A stretch of 64,000 nucleotides of DNA from Doryteuthis pealeii (GCA_023376005.1 CM042148.1:66277598-66341597); one strand, 5' to 3'; positions 48,474-59,325 are shown, counted from the stretch's first letter. Notes: generated by a model not told the origin, from the letters alone. Translations and numbers: made by a program.

Positions 48474-48799
48474 CTCGACTTTTTTAACAGCTATGTATAT
48501 CCGGGAGCAGAACCCGACAGAATTTTCGTCTGACAAGCTCCTTACCCTTACTGCCGCCGGTGACTGTCAATCAGGGATGAACAATTAATTGATCCATACT
48601 TCAGGATGTATTTTTTTACAATTACCCGAGAACTCAAGTCTGTAAACAACAGGCGAGTAAATGCTTTACGCTAAACGGTCAGGGTTTAACTAATGTCTCC
48701 CCTCCGGAAATTTGATCTCTCAGTGACCGTAAAATACATAAACATTCCTATGTACTTAATATAGTTTAAAAACACCAGTCCCCGCATCAGCTGTCAGTG

Positions 48800-49098
48800 G
48801 GCGAGGGGATAATCAACCTCTCCCCACGAGTAGGGCGCGATATAAGCTCAATTTCTTAAGCGGAGTTTGGCAGGTTTCAATTTAGAGTTCTTCTTCCCTA
48901 AGTCTGCTTGCCTTACCAAGATTGAATAGACCAGCCTGCCCTACTATTTACCCATAGCTGGGGGAGAATAGTTGTATTCCTACATTTCCAAAAGGTATGA
49001 ATACAACAATGTGAAATGCAAACAGTCCCATCTAGGATTTGAACCCGTCTCGCCGTGTTTCATTTCCCTGAGAGTAACCATTACACCATGCGCTCCAC
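48800..49098 (-). mobile_element. OR-type tRNA-derived SINE
   Basis: Minus strand: gagcgcatggtgtaatggtt (box A), gggttcaaatcctagatg (box B), then gtattcataccttttggaa, tatgggtaaatagtaggg and the end aaactccgcttaagaaattg. Full length. Confidence 0.85.
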
Positions 49099-49204
49099 TA
49101 CATAGGTACATAGATAATTGTATGCTTTATTTTTAGGTCAACACTGACAGGTTGTTCTACTGATTATTACTATTGGGACCCTTTCATTTTTTTTAAAACT
49201 TGTT

Positions 49205-49740
49205 TGCTCTCTTTGGATATTTGCAATTTTGTACTGGGCAATTCCATGTCAAATCATTCAGAAAAAAGTAAAATTGTCACCCACCCCCTTCAATTTTTCT
49301 GAAATTTAAAAAACTTGGTGGGGTTCGCGAAAAATGGCGACTATTTGTAATCTATTTTTGTCTGTAAAATGAGTTCTAGAGCTTCCTTAATTATAAAAAT
49401 TGGTTTATAAGAGTATTTTTACCCGGGAAATCTAAAAAGTCTGAAAGTCAACCAATTTTAAGTTATTGATGATTTCTGATTTTTTCATACCAAGATCAAT
49501 ATCCCAATGTGGCACTGAATCTAAGACAAAAATGTTTTCTATTATTATTTCCCTGTGTTGCATGTCCTTTTTCTTTGCTTTCTTTATTTATAATAAAAAC
49601 AGAATGTTCCATTATTTACCTGAGGTGACGACACTCATAAGAAATAAGACTTCCGCAAATAAACAACACCAAATAACATTTTTGCATTTCATCTTGGATG
49701 ATTTGGAAGGTCTCATTTTTAACCAGAAGGTGTTGTAAGA
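49205..49740 (+). repeat. Family E interspersed repeat
   Basis: Shares taaaaattggtttataa, aaccaattttaagtt, gatgatttctgattttttca and caagatcaatagcccgatgt-type phrases with 56030-56290. A second part at 49680-49785 resembles about 29925-30035. No ends or coding recognised. Confidence 0.7.
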
Positions 49741-50009
49741 TGATAACGGTCGTACAATTAAAGAATACAAGTATTAATATATAGATTTGGAAATTATCAC
49801 CATACTATTAAAGAACAATTAGATATTTGATTATAGAATGTATAGTCATTTAAAAGTCAGTTTTTATAACTCCTCTTTTTTTCTCTTTCTTTTAATGTGA
49901 ATTTCAGAAAACGTGTTCCGGAGCTGTAGCCGTGTCTGTGCTACTGTATGACCAAAACGCTTGGAGATAAAGCTAGATAGAAACTACACAAGGGTTTTTC
50001 TCTGAATGT

Positions 50010-50310
50010 TTGAGATGAGGCTTGATGATTAGTATTATCAGCATTATTCGGACTATTGTCCTCATCTCCATTGTTATCTGTACAACGTTTCGGCCGATAT
50101 ACCTTCCAACCTTCTTCGGGTATTTCTTGTTGGACTCGGGAACCTTCTCGGAGTCGGGAACCTTCTTTTCGGACTTGGGAACTTTCTTGTCGTAATCGGG
50201 AACCTTCTTGTCGTAATCGGGAACCTTCTTGTCGCAATCGGGAGCCATTACGTTGTACAGATAACAATGAAGATGAGGACAATAGTCCGAATAATGCAGA
50301 TAATACTACA
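50010..50310. repeat. Family D foldback repeat, copy 4, with 21-bp minisatellite
   Basis: Arms: gatgaggcttgatgatta...acaacgtttcggccgat on the left and cgttgtacagataacaatg...aatgcagataata on the right. The centre has 18-bp and 21-bp units (gggaaccttcttgtcgtaatc repeated at about 50179-50241). Because 21 and 18 are multiples of three, both strands stay open, e.g. a DKKVPDY heptapeptide repeat on the minus strand. Confidence 0.85.
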
Positions 50311-50604
50311 CAAAGGTGTTGCGTGTTGTCTTAAAAATCCTGGAAGTAACATCCCACACAAAAAACAGGTAATTACCTCCTCTCGCACAAACCATCCAAG
50401 TAAGACGAACAAAATAAGCTGGACACTGTTGGATAACCTGGGTACTGTTTTGAAAGCATGAACGAACTCATAGGTGATGTTATCCCACACATCTTGCTCG
50501 GTGAGGTTGTTTTATGATAATTGATTTGATTCTCCCCCTTCTCCTCTATTACAAGCAATTGCTGGTGTAAAATCAAGACATTAACTATCTGTATGTTTTT
50601 GGTT

Positions 50605-50790
50605 TGGTTAGTTGGCTTTTACGGCATGTCAACACTTGTTGGGTTATTTTATGCCGAAGATGTTTTTATTTCTATTCATGCTTGATTGGTTTAGAAAAAT
50701 ACATTTAAATTCTATTGTTTTTGTAACACGTCTTTTAAAACTCTTTTTTTCTATTTAACTTATAGATGGGACCTAAAAAGGTACTACTTT
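50605..50790 (-). repeat. Family A fragment
   Basis: ggcatgtcaacacttgttg, attttatgccgaaga, tttaacttatagatggga. Truncated where it meets the OK-type SINE. Confidence 0.7.
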
Positions 50791-50794
50791 CATA

Positions 50795-50995
50795 TGTCGA
50801 TACCGGTCCTCGCCAACTCAGCATATGAGTAGCACAGGGATCTGTGCGGTAAAGTAAGGAGCTGATGGTAGGTGTGGCGCTCCACCTCAGATGCTAAAAC
50901 AATCTTCTTGGTTTAGCGCTAGTGAAAAGGGGATAGACTCCCTCGCTGACTAGCTGATACCGACTTTAGGCCGCCCCGTCGACATTACTTACTTT
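50795..50995 (+). mobile_element. OK-type SINE, head truncated before box B
   Basis: Begins at tcgataccggtcctcgcc and continues through the full body to gataccgactttaggcc. Confidence 0.8.
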
Positions 50996-51214
50996 ACTTT
51001 TCTCTCGGACATCCCTTGCTCTTTGAAGAGATTGTTCCGCTCTTACTTCGTTTACTCAACATTTGGTTGCTTGTGCCGAGATTTTACAATGTATCTATGT
51101 CCAGGGCTACAAGGCGCTTAGAGTATGGTAGATGCCAGATGTAGAGTATTAGCTTGGTTGCACGTCTCTGAATAGTTTCACTGAATTTAACTTATTTATC
51201 CGACCACTCAAAAC

Positions 51215-51605
51215 TTACATCGACCAGCTTTGCGCTGTCACTGGATGCTATCTAGCGGACTGACCAAGATGGTCAATAATCAGAGAGAGAGAGAGAGAGA
51301 GAGAAAGAGAAAGAGAAAGAGAGATGATGATGATGATGATGATATGGTTCATCAGCTTTGTGCAGTCACTGGATGCTATCTAGCGGACTTACCAAGATGG
51401 TCAATAATCAGAGAGAGAGGGGGGTGATGATGATGATGATATGGTTCATCAGCTTTGTGCAGTCACTGGATGCTATCTAGCGGACTTACCAAGATGGTCA
51501 ATAATCAGAGAGAGAGGGGGGGGGGTGATGATGATGATTGATATGGTTCATCAGCTTTGTGCAGTCACTGGATGCTATCTAGCGGACTTACCAAGATGGT
51601 CAATA

Positions 51606-51685
<80 letters not shown>

Positions 51686-51748
51686 ATGGTTCATCAGCTT
51701 TGTGCTGTCACTGGATTCTATCTAGCGGACTGACCAAGATGGTCAATA

Positions 51749-51832
<84 letters not shown>

Positions 51833-51895
51833 ATGGTTCATCAGCTTTGTACAGTCACTGGATGCTATCTAACAGACTTGCCAAGATGGTCAATA

Positions 51896-51937
<42 letters not shown>

Positions 51938-51955
51938 TGATCATCATCATCAGGA
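51215..51955 (+). repeat. Minisatellite with GA and GAT spacers
   Basis: Six copies of a core of about 65 bp (catcagctttgtgcagtc, actggatgctatctagcgg, caagatggtcaataatcag) start near 51222, 51348, 51445, 51548, 51690 and 51838. They are separated by (GA)n followed by (GAT)n of varying length. Reading frames through the cores are coincidental. Confidence 0.95.
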
Positions 51956-51959
51956 TCAG

Positions 51960-52590
51960 GATCCTAATTATAATAATGATGATGATGATGATGTGGTTTC
52001 TATTTTAGAAATGTATTTTACTTCAAATGTACAATGAAACAATGTGAGAGTTTTTTGTTTTTTTTTTTTCAACTATCTTCCCTACGCTTGTCGGGTTGGT
52101 CATCTAGTATTATTAATAGCTAAATGGTTGAAATGTTGATATTAGATATTAAAATGAAATAAAAACAGAACTTCATTAAACATCAAAATTTTTAGGAAGC
52201 AAATAAAAGCAACAATGAAACATTAACTTTTTTTTTAAAGCATAAAGAAAAAAAATCAGCGAACAATAGTTAATCTCCATCTTGTCCGGAAGAAGGCAGT
52301 ATCGATTAACGCATGCGCAGAGCAAGGCAATTCTAAAGAGAAAATCTTGACTTCCGGGTTTCCAGCTTTGATTAATTGAATGTCTTGTGCGTTGAAAACT
52401 GAAACACTTATGAATTAATAAAGATCTAAAAAATGAGTTTCGTTCAGTCTTTTGTTTCACGAGTACCTTCATGACAGCTGAAAAATGGATAAACTTTCCA
52501 TTTATTATATTTTGTTGCATCTGCCTTCAGTCTAGTTCATCCCTATAAAAAATTAAACTAACAATTACTTTCAGAATTTTACTGGATGAT
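51960..52590. other. Unassigned spacer
   Basis: No gene. A 114-residue frame on the minus strand (52176-52520) has no recognisable domain. Confidence 0.4.
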
Positions 52591-52749
52591 TAGTCTGTTG
52601 GTTGGTTGGTTGGTTGGTTGGGTTTTTACGGCATGTCAACCGTTTGGTTATTTTCTGATGAAGACATGTTTGTTTTATTCATTCTCATTGGGTATTCAAT
52701 ATTTTAACTCATTTTTAGACACATTTTTAAAAGTATTTTTTAAATCTAT

Positions 52750-53202
52750 TTAACCCGTGTGTGTTAGTATATGTTGCAGCAAATGTGCCTTCCGTGAAAA
52801 AGCAGATTCACACACATCGCAAGCAAACGGTTTCCCTCCTGTGTGTGTCCGTATATGCCGCACCAAACCAGACTTTAATGAAAATGAGGTGCCACAAAAC
52901 TCACAAGGATATGGTTTCTCTCCAGTGTGAATTCTAATATGTTTGGATAAATTTGACTTCTCTGAAAAGGCAACTCCACATAATTTACAAGAATATGGTT
53001 TCTCTCCAGTGTGAGTTCGCATATGGTGAGTTAAATAAGATTTTTTAGCAAAGGAAAGATCCACACAATCTGCATAGATGTGGTTTTTCTGGAGTTTGTG
53101 TTTGCCCATGTTGCTGTAAATGTTCCTTCTGCATAGAGGAAGATTTGCACACGTCGCAAAAATGTGATTTCTCTTCAGTGTGTGTTCAGTTATTCGCACC
53201 AA
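52750..53202 (-). pseudogene. C2H2 zinc-finger fragment
   Basis: A 150-residue minus-strand frame. Three fingers keep all ligands (C72/C75/H88/H92, C100/C103/H116/H120, C128/C131/H144/H148) with TGEKPY-type linkers, though one linker is TGGKPF. Two further repeats at residues 8-35 and 42-64 have lost Cys ligands. There is no KRAB, SCAN or other effector domain. It is cut off by a SINE at the 5' side and stops right after the last THTG, next to a family A tail. It is most likely a stranded piece of a multi-finger gene, though a short expressed exon cannot be excluded. Confidence 0.75.
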
Positions 53203-53395
53203 TCTGTGTAATGGTTAGTGTCGTAAGAAATGGTCGTCGAGCCGAGTTCAAATCCTGGACGAAGCTACAGTTCACATAGCGCTAATACCCTTGGGAAAGG
53301 TATGAATCCAACTACTCTCCCTCCAGCTATGAGTAAATAGTAGGGCAGAGACAGGACCCTTTAACCTCTTTAACATGACAATAAATTTTTAAAAA
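53195..53395 (+). mobile_element. OR-type tRNA-derived SINE
   Basis: ctgtgtaatggttagtgtcg (box A), gagttcaaatcctggacga (box B), agcgctaatacccttggg, ctccctccagctatgag. 3' end truncated. It abuts the zinc-finger fragment. Confidence 0.8.
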
Positions 53396-53511
53396 ATCAT
53401 TTTTGTTAGATTTTTCATTACCTCCTACCAATTGGTAAAATAACTTAATGTATTAATAAACTAATGCTTGACCCTCAGCTACTGCCTTCTAGCAACTATA
53501 TGATAAAAAGG

Positions 53512-53780
53512 CGCGTGGTGTAATGGTTATCGTCGGAGGAAATGGACTCGGTGATCTGAGTTCAAATCCTGGGCGAGGCCGTTTGTATTTCCCATAGTGC
53601 TAATACCATTGGGAAATGTATGAATACAACTGTTCTCCCTCCGACTAGGGGTAAATAGATAGGCAGACTGGGCTATTTAACCTTGATTAGGCATCCAATC
53701 AATGGGGAGGAAAACTCTGAATTTAAACCAATGAAACTTCACTTAAGAAATTGAACTTTTGTCACATCCTGCTCGTGCGG
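53512..53780 (+). mobile_element. OR-type tRNA-derived SINE, full length
   Basis: ggcgcgtggtgtaatggtta (box A), gagttcaaatcctgggcg (box B), gtgctaataccattgggaa, ctccctccgactaggggta, ttaagaaattgaactttt and gctcgtgcgga. A TA tract follows at 53789-53842. Confidence 0.85.
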
Positions 53781-53786
53781 AGGAAT

Positions 53787-53846
<60 letters not shown>

Positions 53847-53849
53847 CAG

Positions 53850-54118
53850 GGTTAGGTGTTTGCCATAAGAGTTTCATGTTGTCATCCTTTAAATTCTTCA
53901 TTAGAAAAATACTTCCAAAAGTTTGACTAAATTGGAAGAATTCTTCGGCGCGATTAACACCGGTTATGCTGTACGTAATACCCGGCTAAAAAGAAACAAC
54001 AGAATTTATTTCATGTATTTCTTACAAGGGGGGAGGTGGAAATTAAAATAAGTTTATTTCTTGCCAATTATCAACTGTTAATTATCAATACTATTCGAAA
54101 ACATGTGCGCATTACAGA

Positions 54119-54182
<64 letters not shown>

Positions 54183-55380
54183 CACCATCTCTCTTTCTCT
54201 ATTTTATTGTTTGACTGCTAACCAGGTTCTTTTCTTAGTTAAGCGTAGCGTATGGTCATGATGAAATCATTTGGATTGAAATCATGGTAGGCCCTTAACT
54301 TTTTCCTCTACTATTATTATTTGCTATAAGAGCAATTTGAAGAATATAGTTGGGATAATCATATAGATTTGACATAACCAGGTCACTTCTACAATTCTAC
54401 AGACTTTTCGATCAGCAGGATCTCGGCTTCTGTTTCGCGACTAGACTTAAATTGTCTCGTGTTGTATACTGGCTTCGAATTCGTGTATGTTAGTAGCGGA
54501 TATCGTCACTCACCCAAAAGCGATGTATGGTAGTAGTCATCTACTGAACTTCAATAACAACAGATACGCGTATACAAAAGATGACTCTTCTTTATTTTCT
54601 TCGGTGTGTGGTAGGTGAGTGGCGGGCATGGATAATGGGGCTCTACTACTGCTGGTGTGGTGGAAGGTGGTGGTGGGCCTCACTGCTCGCTGGCAGCAAT
54701 CGACCGTGTCAGCGGTCACCCAGTCCGCAGTGCTCGCCGTCTCTCTGGGGTCTGCCTCTGGGCTACCTGATGACCGCTTAAGTATTGACGACCGCCCACA
54801 CATTCTTTTGTTCCTTGGCCGGAAGTCCTTTCTCTTTGTTCAAATTCCCGTTTGTCCAGATGAAGTATTTTGTTACACCAGACCCTCTGTCTACCTTAGC
54901 CATTGTCTTCTCAGTTCAATTTTTCTTTGTCTTTTCGAACTTCCCGCGCAAAACCAACTGAAACAATAGTCAATCTGCAACATCTCGTAGCGTCTTTCTT
55001 CTCTCTATTATGTGATATTTATCCACTAATGGGAAAGGGTCTGCCTGTTTTTTACGTTCATTTTCTTTCAAGTTACCATCGTGCGGTTTGCCCTCAACTT
55101 GTCAATGAAGAGCCCCTTGTTGTCAATCTCGGATCTCGATAGATAAGACTTTTGCTCTTCCCTTAGGGGCAGTGACATCCATTATCATATCAGATATTAA
55201 ACGAAAGTTTTGTTTCAACTTGATGAAGTAAATCAGAATATCGCTCGTAGCTAGAATGAGAAGCAAAGTGAAAATCAAGTTGGAAATGTTAAAGATTATT
55301 TATCCTTGCTGTCACAATATAGAAAGAAGAAAAATGGCGGTTTGATAAAATTTACCCACCCACTCACAATTTTTTAATGG
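53850..55380. other. Unassigned DNA, partly GC-richer
   Basis: (CA)n(TA)n at 54120-54175. The 54570-55140 part is less repetitive and GC-richer than average, and frames on both strands (54619-54969 plus, 54537-54803 minus) overlap without recognisable domains. I cannot exclude an exon or LTR, but nothing supports a gene. Confidence 0.35.
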
Positions 55381-55437
55381 CCTTTTTTGACCGAGAATTC
55401 ACATACTTTTTTATACATATAATATATGTATACACAC

Positions 55438-55476
<39 letters not shown>

Positions 55477-55603
55477 TGTACTTATATATAAAGGGTGGCT
55501 TACCGATGAGTATGGGCACGATCGTTGGAGGTGCACAGGATTCAGGGGTTAAGTCCGCGATAAAACAAATACAAAGTGCTCAATACAAAGTAGAGCAAAT
55601 TTA

Positions 55604-55688
55604 TTAAAGAAATGGATACAATAGAAACCTACTCGAGTTTCATGATTCTAACGATGAAACTCGAGTAGGTTTCTATTGTATCCATTTC

Positions 55689-55693
<5 letters not shown>
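55604..55693. repeat. Perfect 40-bp hairpin next to TA tract
   Basis: Arm 55604-55643, a 10-nt loop (gattctaacg) and arm 55654-55693 are exactly complementary. A (TA)n tract (55692-55742) begins at the hairpin base. No mismatch in 40 bp implies recent origin or an artefact. Confidence 0.95.
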
Positions 55694-55745
<52 letters not shown>

Positions 55746-55890
55746 CTACTATCTCCAATCTACATATACACCTTATATACACATACAGATATACATTTAC
55801 ACACATATACCCATATGAAGCTTTAATCCCACGCACCATATACTAACGATACAATTATACCACACACACACACCTGCATGCACACCTATA

Positions 55891-56006
55891 TTACACCGTC
55901 AATATCCGGTTGTTTGTTAGGGTTAAGGTTAGGGGTTAGGGGTTAGTTTTATGATTTTTTTAATCTAAAATTCGTCTGCTAAAACAACCGGATATTGATG
56001 GTGTAA
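55891..56006. mobile_element. Small MITE with telomere-like interior
   Basis: TIRs of about 25 bp: ttacaccgtcaatatccggt and its near-complement at 55982-56006 (accggatattgatggtgtaa). Inside, next to the left TIR, is gttagggttaaggttagggg, resembling degenerate TTAGGG. There is no clear TSD beyond TA-rich flanks. Confidence 0.7.
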
Positions 56007-56029
56007 ATTAAAAACATGTCCTTTCTTAA

Positions 56030-56300
56030 TCGAGATCAAAAAGGGGTGCCTAAATGTCATATGGTCCCATTTGGTTATCTAATTTTGACTGCAAAATGAG
56101 TCCTTGAGCTTTCCTACTACTAAAAATTGGTTTATAAAAGCATTTTTGCCCAAGGAATCCAAAAAACCCATTAAAAAAGTCTTCAAGTAAACCAATTTTA
56201 AGTTCTTGATGATTTCTGATTTTTTCATAGCAAGATCAATAGCCCGATGTGGCACGGCATATATGAAAAAAATATTTTTCTATTATTATTTCACATATAT
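56030..56300 (+). repeat. Family E interspersed repeat
   Basis: Second copy of the 49205 family (aaaatgagtccttgagctt, taaaaattggtttataaaa, gatgatttctgattttttca). Confidence 0.7.
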
Positions 56301-56407
56301 TTAACATTATTTGTATTTTTTTAAAAATAGTTTTGGTTTTTGCTCAGAACCGAAGCTACAACATCAGTTAAAATTTTGCAAATCAGAAATCATTTAGGAA
56401 TTACCCT

Positions 56408-56542
56408 ATTGTTGCATTCATACCGTTCCAAAGAGTATTAGCACTATGTGAAATGAAAACAGCTACGTCGAGGATTTGAACTCGGTTCTCAGGGACCATT
56501 TCCTACGTCGATAACCATTACGTGACAAACGCCTCCAAGTAC
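56408..56542 (-). mobile_element. OR-type SINE, 5' part
   Basis: Minus strand: ggaggcgtttgtcacgtaat, ggttatcgacgtaggaaat, gagttcaaatcctcgac and agtgctaatactctttgg. A 6-bp insertion disrupts box A. Confidence 0.7.
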
Positions 56543-56544
56543 AG

Positions 56545-56919
56545 ATCTAACAAAAATCTTTCTAACTAAAGAAATAATTCTTTATAACCAACAGCTGAAA
56601 ACTGATTTTTATTCTTATTTGTTTTCTTCGATGTTTTCCGATCGAGACAAATAAATGACTAAATGAAAAATCTAAACTTTGGCTATTTAGCCGATATTTT
56701 TCAAGTCTTTTTTTTTCTTATCTTTTTATTTTGTTAAGACTATGAATATTTCTTTCTTTTTTTTGTCTCACTCTCTCGCATTCATTTATTTATCTATTTA
56801 CTTTTAAACTGACACGCGAAGAATAAATTTGCACAGAACGGTGTGTCACACGATACAGCAGTGATTTTTGTGATAAGGAATTATTCATAATGTAACAGTC
56901 ACTTTTATTATTATTATTA

Positions 56920-56951
<32 letters not shown>

Positions 56952-57105
56952 GATCTGAACTAAAATCAGAAGGGAAAAAACGGTTTATCTGTCAGTGACC
57001 GAGAGTTTTGTTTTTTAAAATGAATTCATTGCCATGTGCGACTATTATCGATTTCCTCACACTGTGCAGCTAATTTTTGAATTTTTTGCAGTGTACTTAG
57101 ACAAG
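56545..57105. other. AT-rich spacer with (TTA)n
   Basis: (TTA)n at 56906-56950. No gene seen. Confidence 0.5.
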
Positions 57106-57109
57106 GGAC

Positions 57110-57274
57110 GAAAAGGAGTGAAAAAGAGAGGAAAGAAGCCGCCACAGAAAAGAGAGCCAGAAGGAAGGAAAGACAACAGCAATCCAACAAGTATCACTGT
57201 TTGATTGCAGTCACTGCGACAGAGATTGCCATTCAAAAATTGGCCTGTTCGGCCACTCGCGCAGATGTAGTTAG
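57110..57274 (+). pseudogene. LINE ORF C-terminal C2HC finger fragment
   Basis: From 57200 the frame reads FDCSHCDRDCHSKIGLFGHS, RRCS and stop at 57272. This is C-X2-C-X12-H-X3-C, the zinc finger that ends many LINE reverse-transcriptase ORFs (consensus CGR.C.SRIGL..H.RRC). A Lys/Arg-rich lead (ERKEAATEKRARRKERQQQ) lies in another frame just upstream, implying a frameshift near 57190. Confidence 0.6.
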
Positions 57275-57299
57275 AAAATAAAAAATGGTCACTACGCCA

Positions 57300-58290
57300 T
57301 CGTCTTTAACGGGCGGAAGAATGCCTACTATGTTGATGACTATAGTAGAATTAATAGTTGCACTCCGTGCCGTTTGCATCGATAGTCAATTCCTTGCCGT
57401 GCCGTGGTATTTTACTTTTTTGCATTCTATAGTCAAATTCCTAGTGCCCTACTGTGAGCGACTATATTTTGTTTCTGAATGCAATGACATGTGCGGCTAA
57501 AGTCAAACTCCTAGTACCGTGTCGTACCATATCGTGTGCGATTATATGCTGATGCTAAGTGCCGAGCAATGTGCAATGGTAGTCAAATTCTTAGTGTCGT
57601 GTCGTGTGCGACTATTGTCAAATCCCTAGTATTGTGCTATGCTGTGCGTAGCCATAGTCAAATTTTTACTGCCGTGTAATCCAACTTCTAGTGCCGTACC
57701 GTGAGTGACTATACTCTGATTCTGAATGCGGTACCATATGTGACTGATATAATGAATATGTAAATACCTTGGTACCCCCTCTCTATAATCTGATTGGACA
57801 GTGTCATGTATAAATAGTCGACACTGTGTTGGTACAGATACCTAATGCCTACAAGCTAAACTTACTCGCTAGACGATACCACGACTGCTCAGCAGACGGA
57901 TTGCTATTCGACGTACCAATTACTACTGCGATAATATACCAATTACAAACTTCAGAATATATCCCTTAACCCGAATATATCAGTGACTAAAGTCAAACTC
58001 CTAGTCTTATGCCGTGCCGTCCGTACCACAGCTAGTGCGACTATCCTCTGATTCCGCGTACCGTGCAATGTGCGACGATAGTCAAAATCTCAATGCCGGG
58101 CCGTATAAGATTATAGTCAAATTTCTGGTGTTGTGACATACTGTGCGTGACTATAATCAGATTCCTAGTGCCATGTTCGACTGTAGTCAGATTCATAGTG
58201 CCATGTGCGACTACAGTCAGATTCATAGTGCCGTGAGCGGCTATAGTCAAATTCTTGGTACCGTGCTGTTTGCGACTATTGTAAAATTTC
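57300..58290. repeat. Degenerate minisatellite, GTGCGACTATAGTCAAATTC type
   Basis: Irregular repetition of the words gtgcgactata, agtcaaattcctagtgccg and ccgtgccgt every 40-60 bp. Repeats are most even at 58120-58275. Interrupted by a solo LTR at 57745-57982. Confidence 0.8.
57745..57982. mobile_element. Solo LTR, 238 bp
   Basis: Starts TGATATA and ends TATATCA, i.e. TG...CA with inverted 7-bp termini. Flanked by a perfect 5-bp duplication, GTGAC (57740-57744 and 57983-57987). Contains a TATA box (tgtataaatag near 57809). The flanking minisatellite reads through when the insert and one GTGAC are removed. No internal region remains. Confidence 0.85.
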
Positions 58291-58630
58291 CAACCCCTTA
58301 ACGTGTACATATATAGTTGAATTTTATGCGTAAAACCGCCTGAAAGAACATCAAATTTCTGTCACGTTTCCAGATCCAAAATACAAACCAATTTGTATTG
58401 TGTGTAGTGACAGCCTAACATATCTAGTGAGGAGAGCAAAAAATGAATGGATTTCAGGATTGGAAGGAAAGAAAAAAGGAAAATCTTTTTCCGTGTGTCT
58501 TGCAGACTACTTTATGAGATAACACGCTGTCAAACATTGCAGAATATTAGAAAACAAAAGCCTCACACACAAAAAAAGCCGAAAAACAAACACGACAAAA
58601 GACAAAAACAAAATCAAAACAAAACAAAAC
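58290..58630. other. Unassigned, A-rich spacer
   Basis: AAAC/AAAAG-rich with no recognisable gene. Confidence 0.45.
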
Positions 58631-58631
58631 A

Positions 58632-58835
58632 ATTATTATTATTTGTATCATTCGGACTATTTACCTTATTTTCATTGTTATTTGTACAATGTTTCGGCCG
58701 ATGTGCCCTCCGGCCTTCTTCAGGTATTTCTTGTCGGACTCGGGAACCTTCTCAGACTCGGGAACCATCTCGGGTTCGGGAACCTTCTTTTCGAACCCGG
58801 GAACCTTTTTATCAAGCCTCATCTTCAAAAAAAAA
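58632..58835 (-). repeat. Family D repeat, copy 5 (one arm)
   Basis: Left arm plus ctcgggaaccttct units and no complete right arm. On the minus strand CTGAAGA-A-GGCCG-loop-CGGCC-GAAAC lies at 58691-58723, and the minus frame reads KKVPEPEMVPESEKVPESDK. Confidence 0.85.
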
Positions 58836-58947
58836 ATCAGAGAAATAGTAAAACAAAACAAAACAAACAAGGAATGCTGTGAGAAATGTTATCACCAAAA
58901 GTAATACTGTTTTAAACTAAAGTTTTGAAATGTTATACAGAGTGGAG

Positions 58948-59215
58948 GCACGTGATGTAATGGTTACCGTCGTAGGAAATGGACACGACGAAACGAGTTC
59001 AAATACTGAACAAGGCTGTTTGCATTTTGCACAGCGCTAATACGTTTGGGAAAGGTATGAATCCAACTATTCTCCCTCCAACTATGGGTAAATATAGGGA
59101 GGACTGGGATTTTTAACCTTGGTTGGGCAACCATTCTAGGAGAATGAAAACTCTGAATTCAAACCTGTTAAACCCCGCTTAAGAAATTGACCGTGTTAAG
59201 CTGTGTTAATTATTT
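58948..59215 (+). mobile_element. OR-type tRNA-derived SINE, full length
   Basis: ggcacgtgatgtaatggtta (box A), gagttcaaatactgaacaa (box B, decayed), gcgctaatacgtttggga, ctccctccaactatgggt, ccccgcttaagaaattgac. Confidence 0.85.
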
Positions 59216-59257
59216 TTCTATAATAGAATAATAATTAACACAGCTCAATTATTATTC

Positions 59258-59301
<44 letters not shown>

Positions 59302-59325
59302 ACACAGCTTAATTATTATTCAAGG
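59195..59325. repeat. Inverted and direct repeats of a SINE-tail word with (AAT)n
   Basis: agctgtgttaattattttt, its inverted form taataattaacacagct, then (AAT)n and again gaacacagcttaatt. The same words occur at 17430-17460. Confidence 0.75.

Noticed and set aside
54619..54969. 116-residue frame as a real gene
   Set aside because: No recognisable domain, overlapping antisense frame of similar length, no splice or promoter evidence.
55905..55945. Telomere or chromosome end
   Set aside because: Only a few degenerate units, inside a 116-bp inverted-repeat element and flanked by ordinary DNA on both sides.
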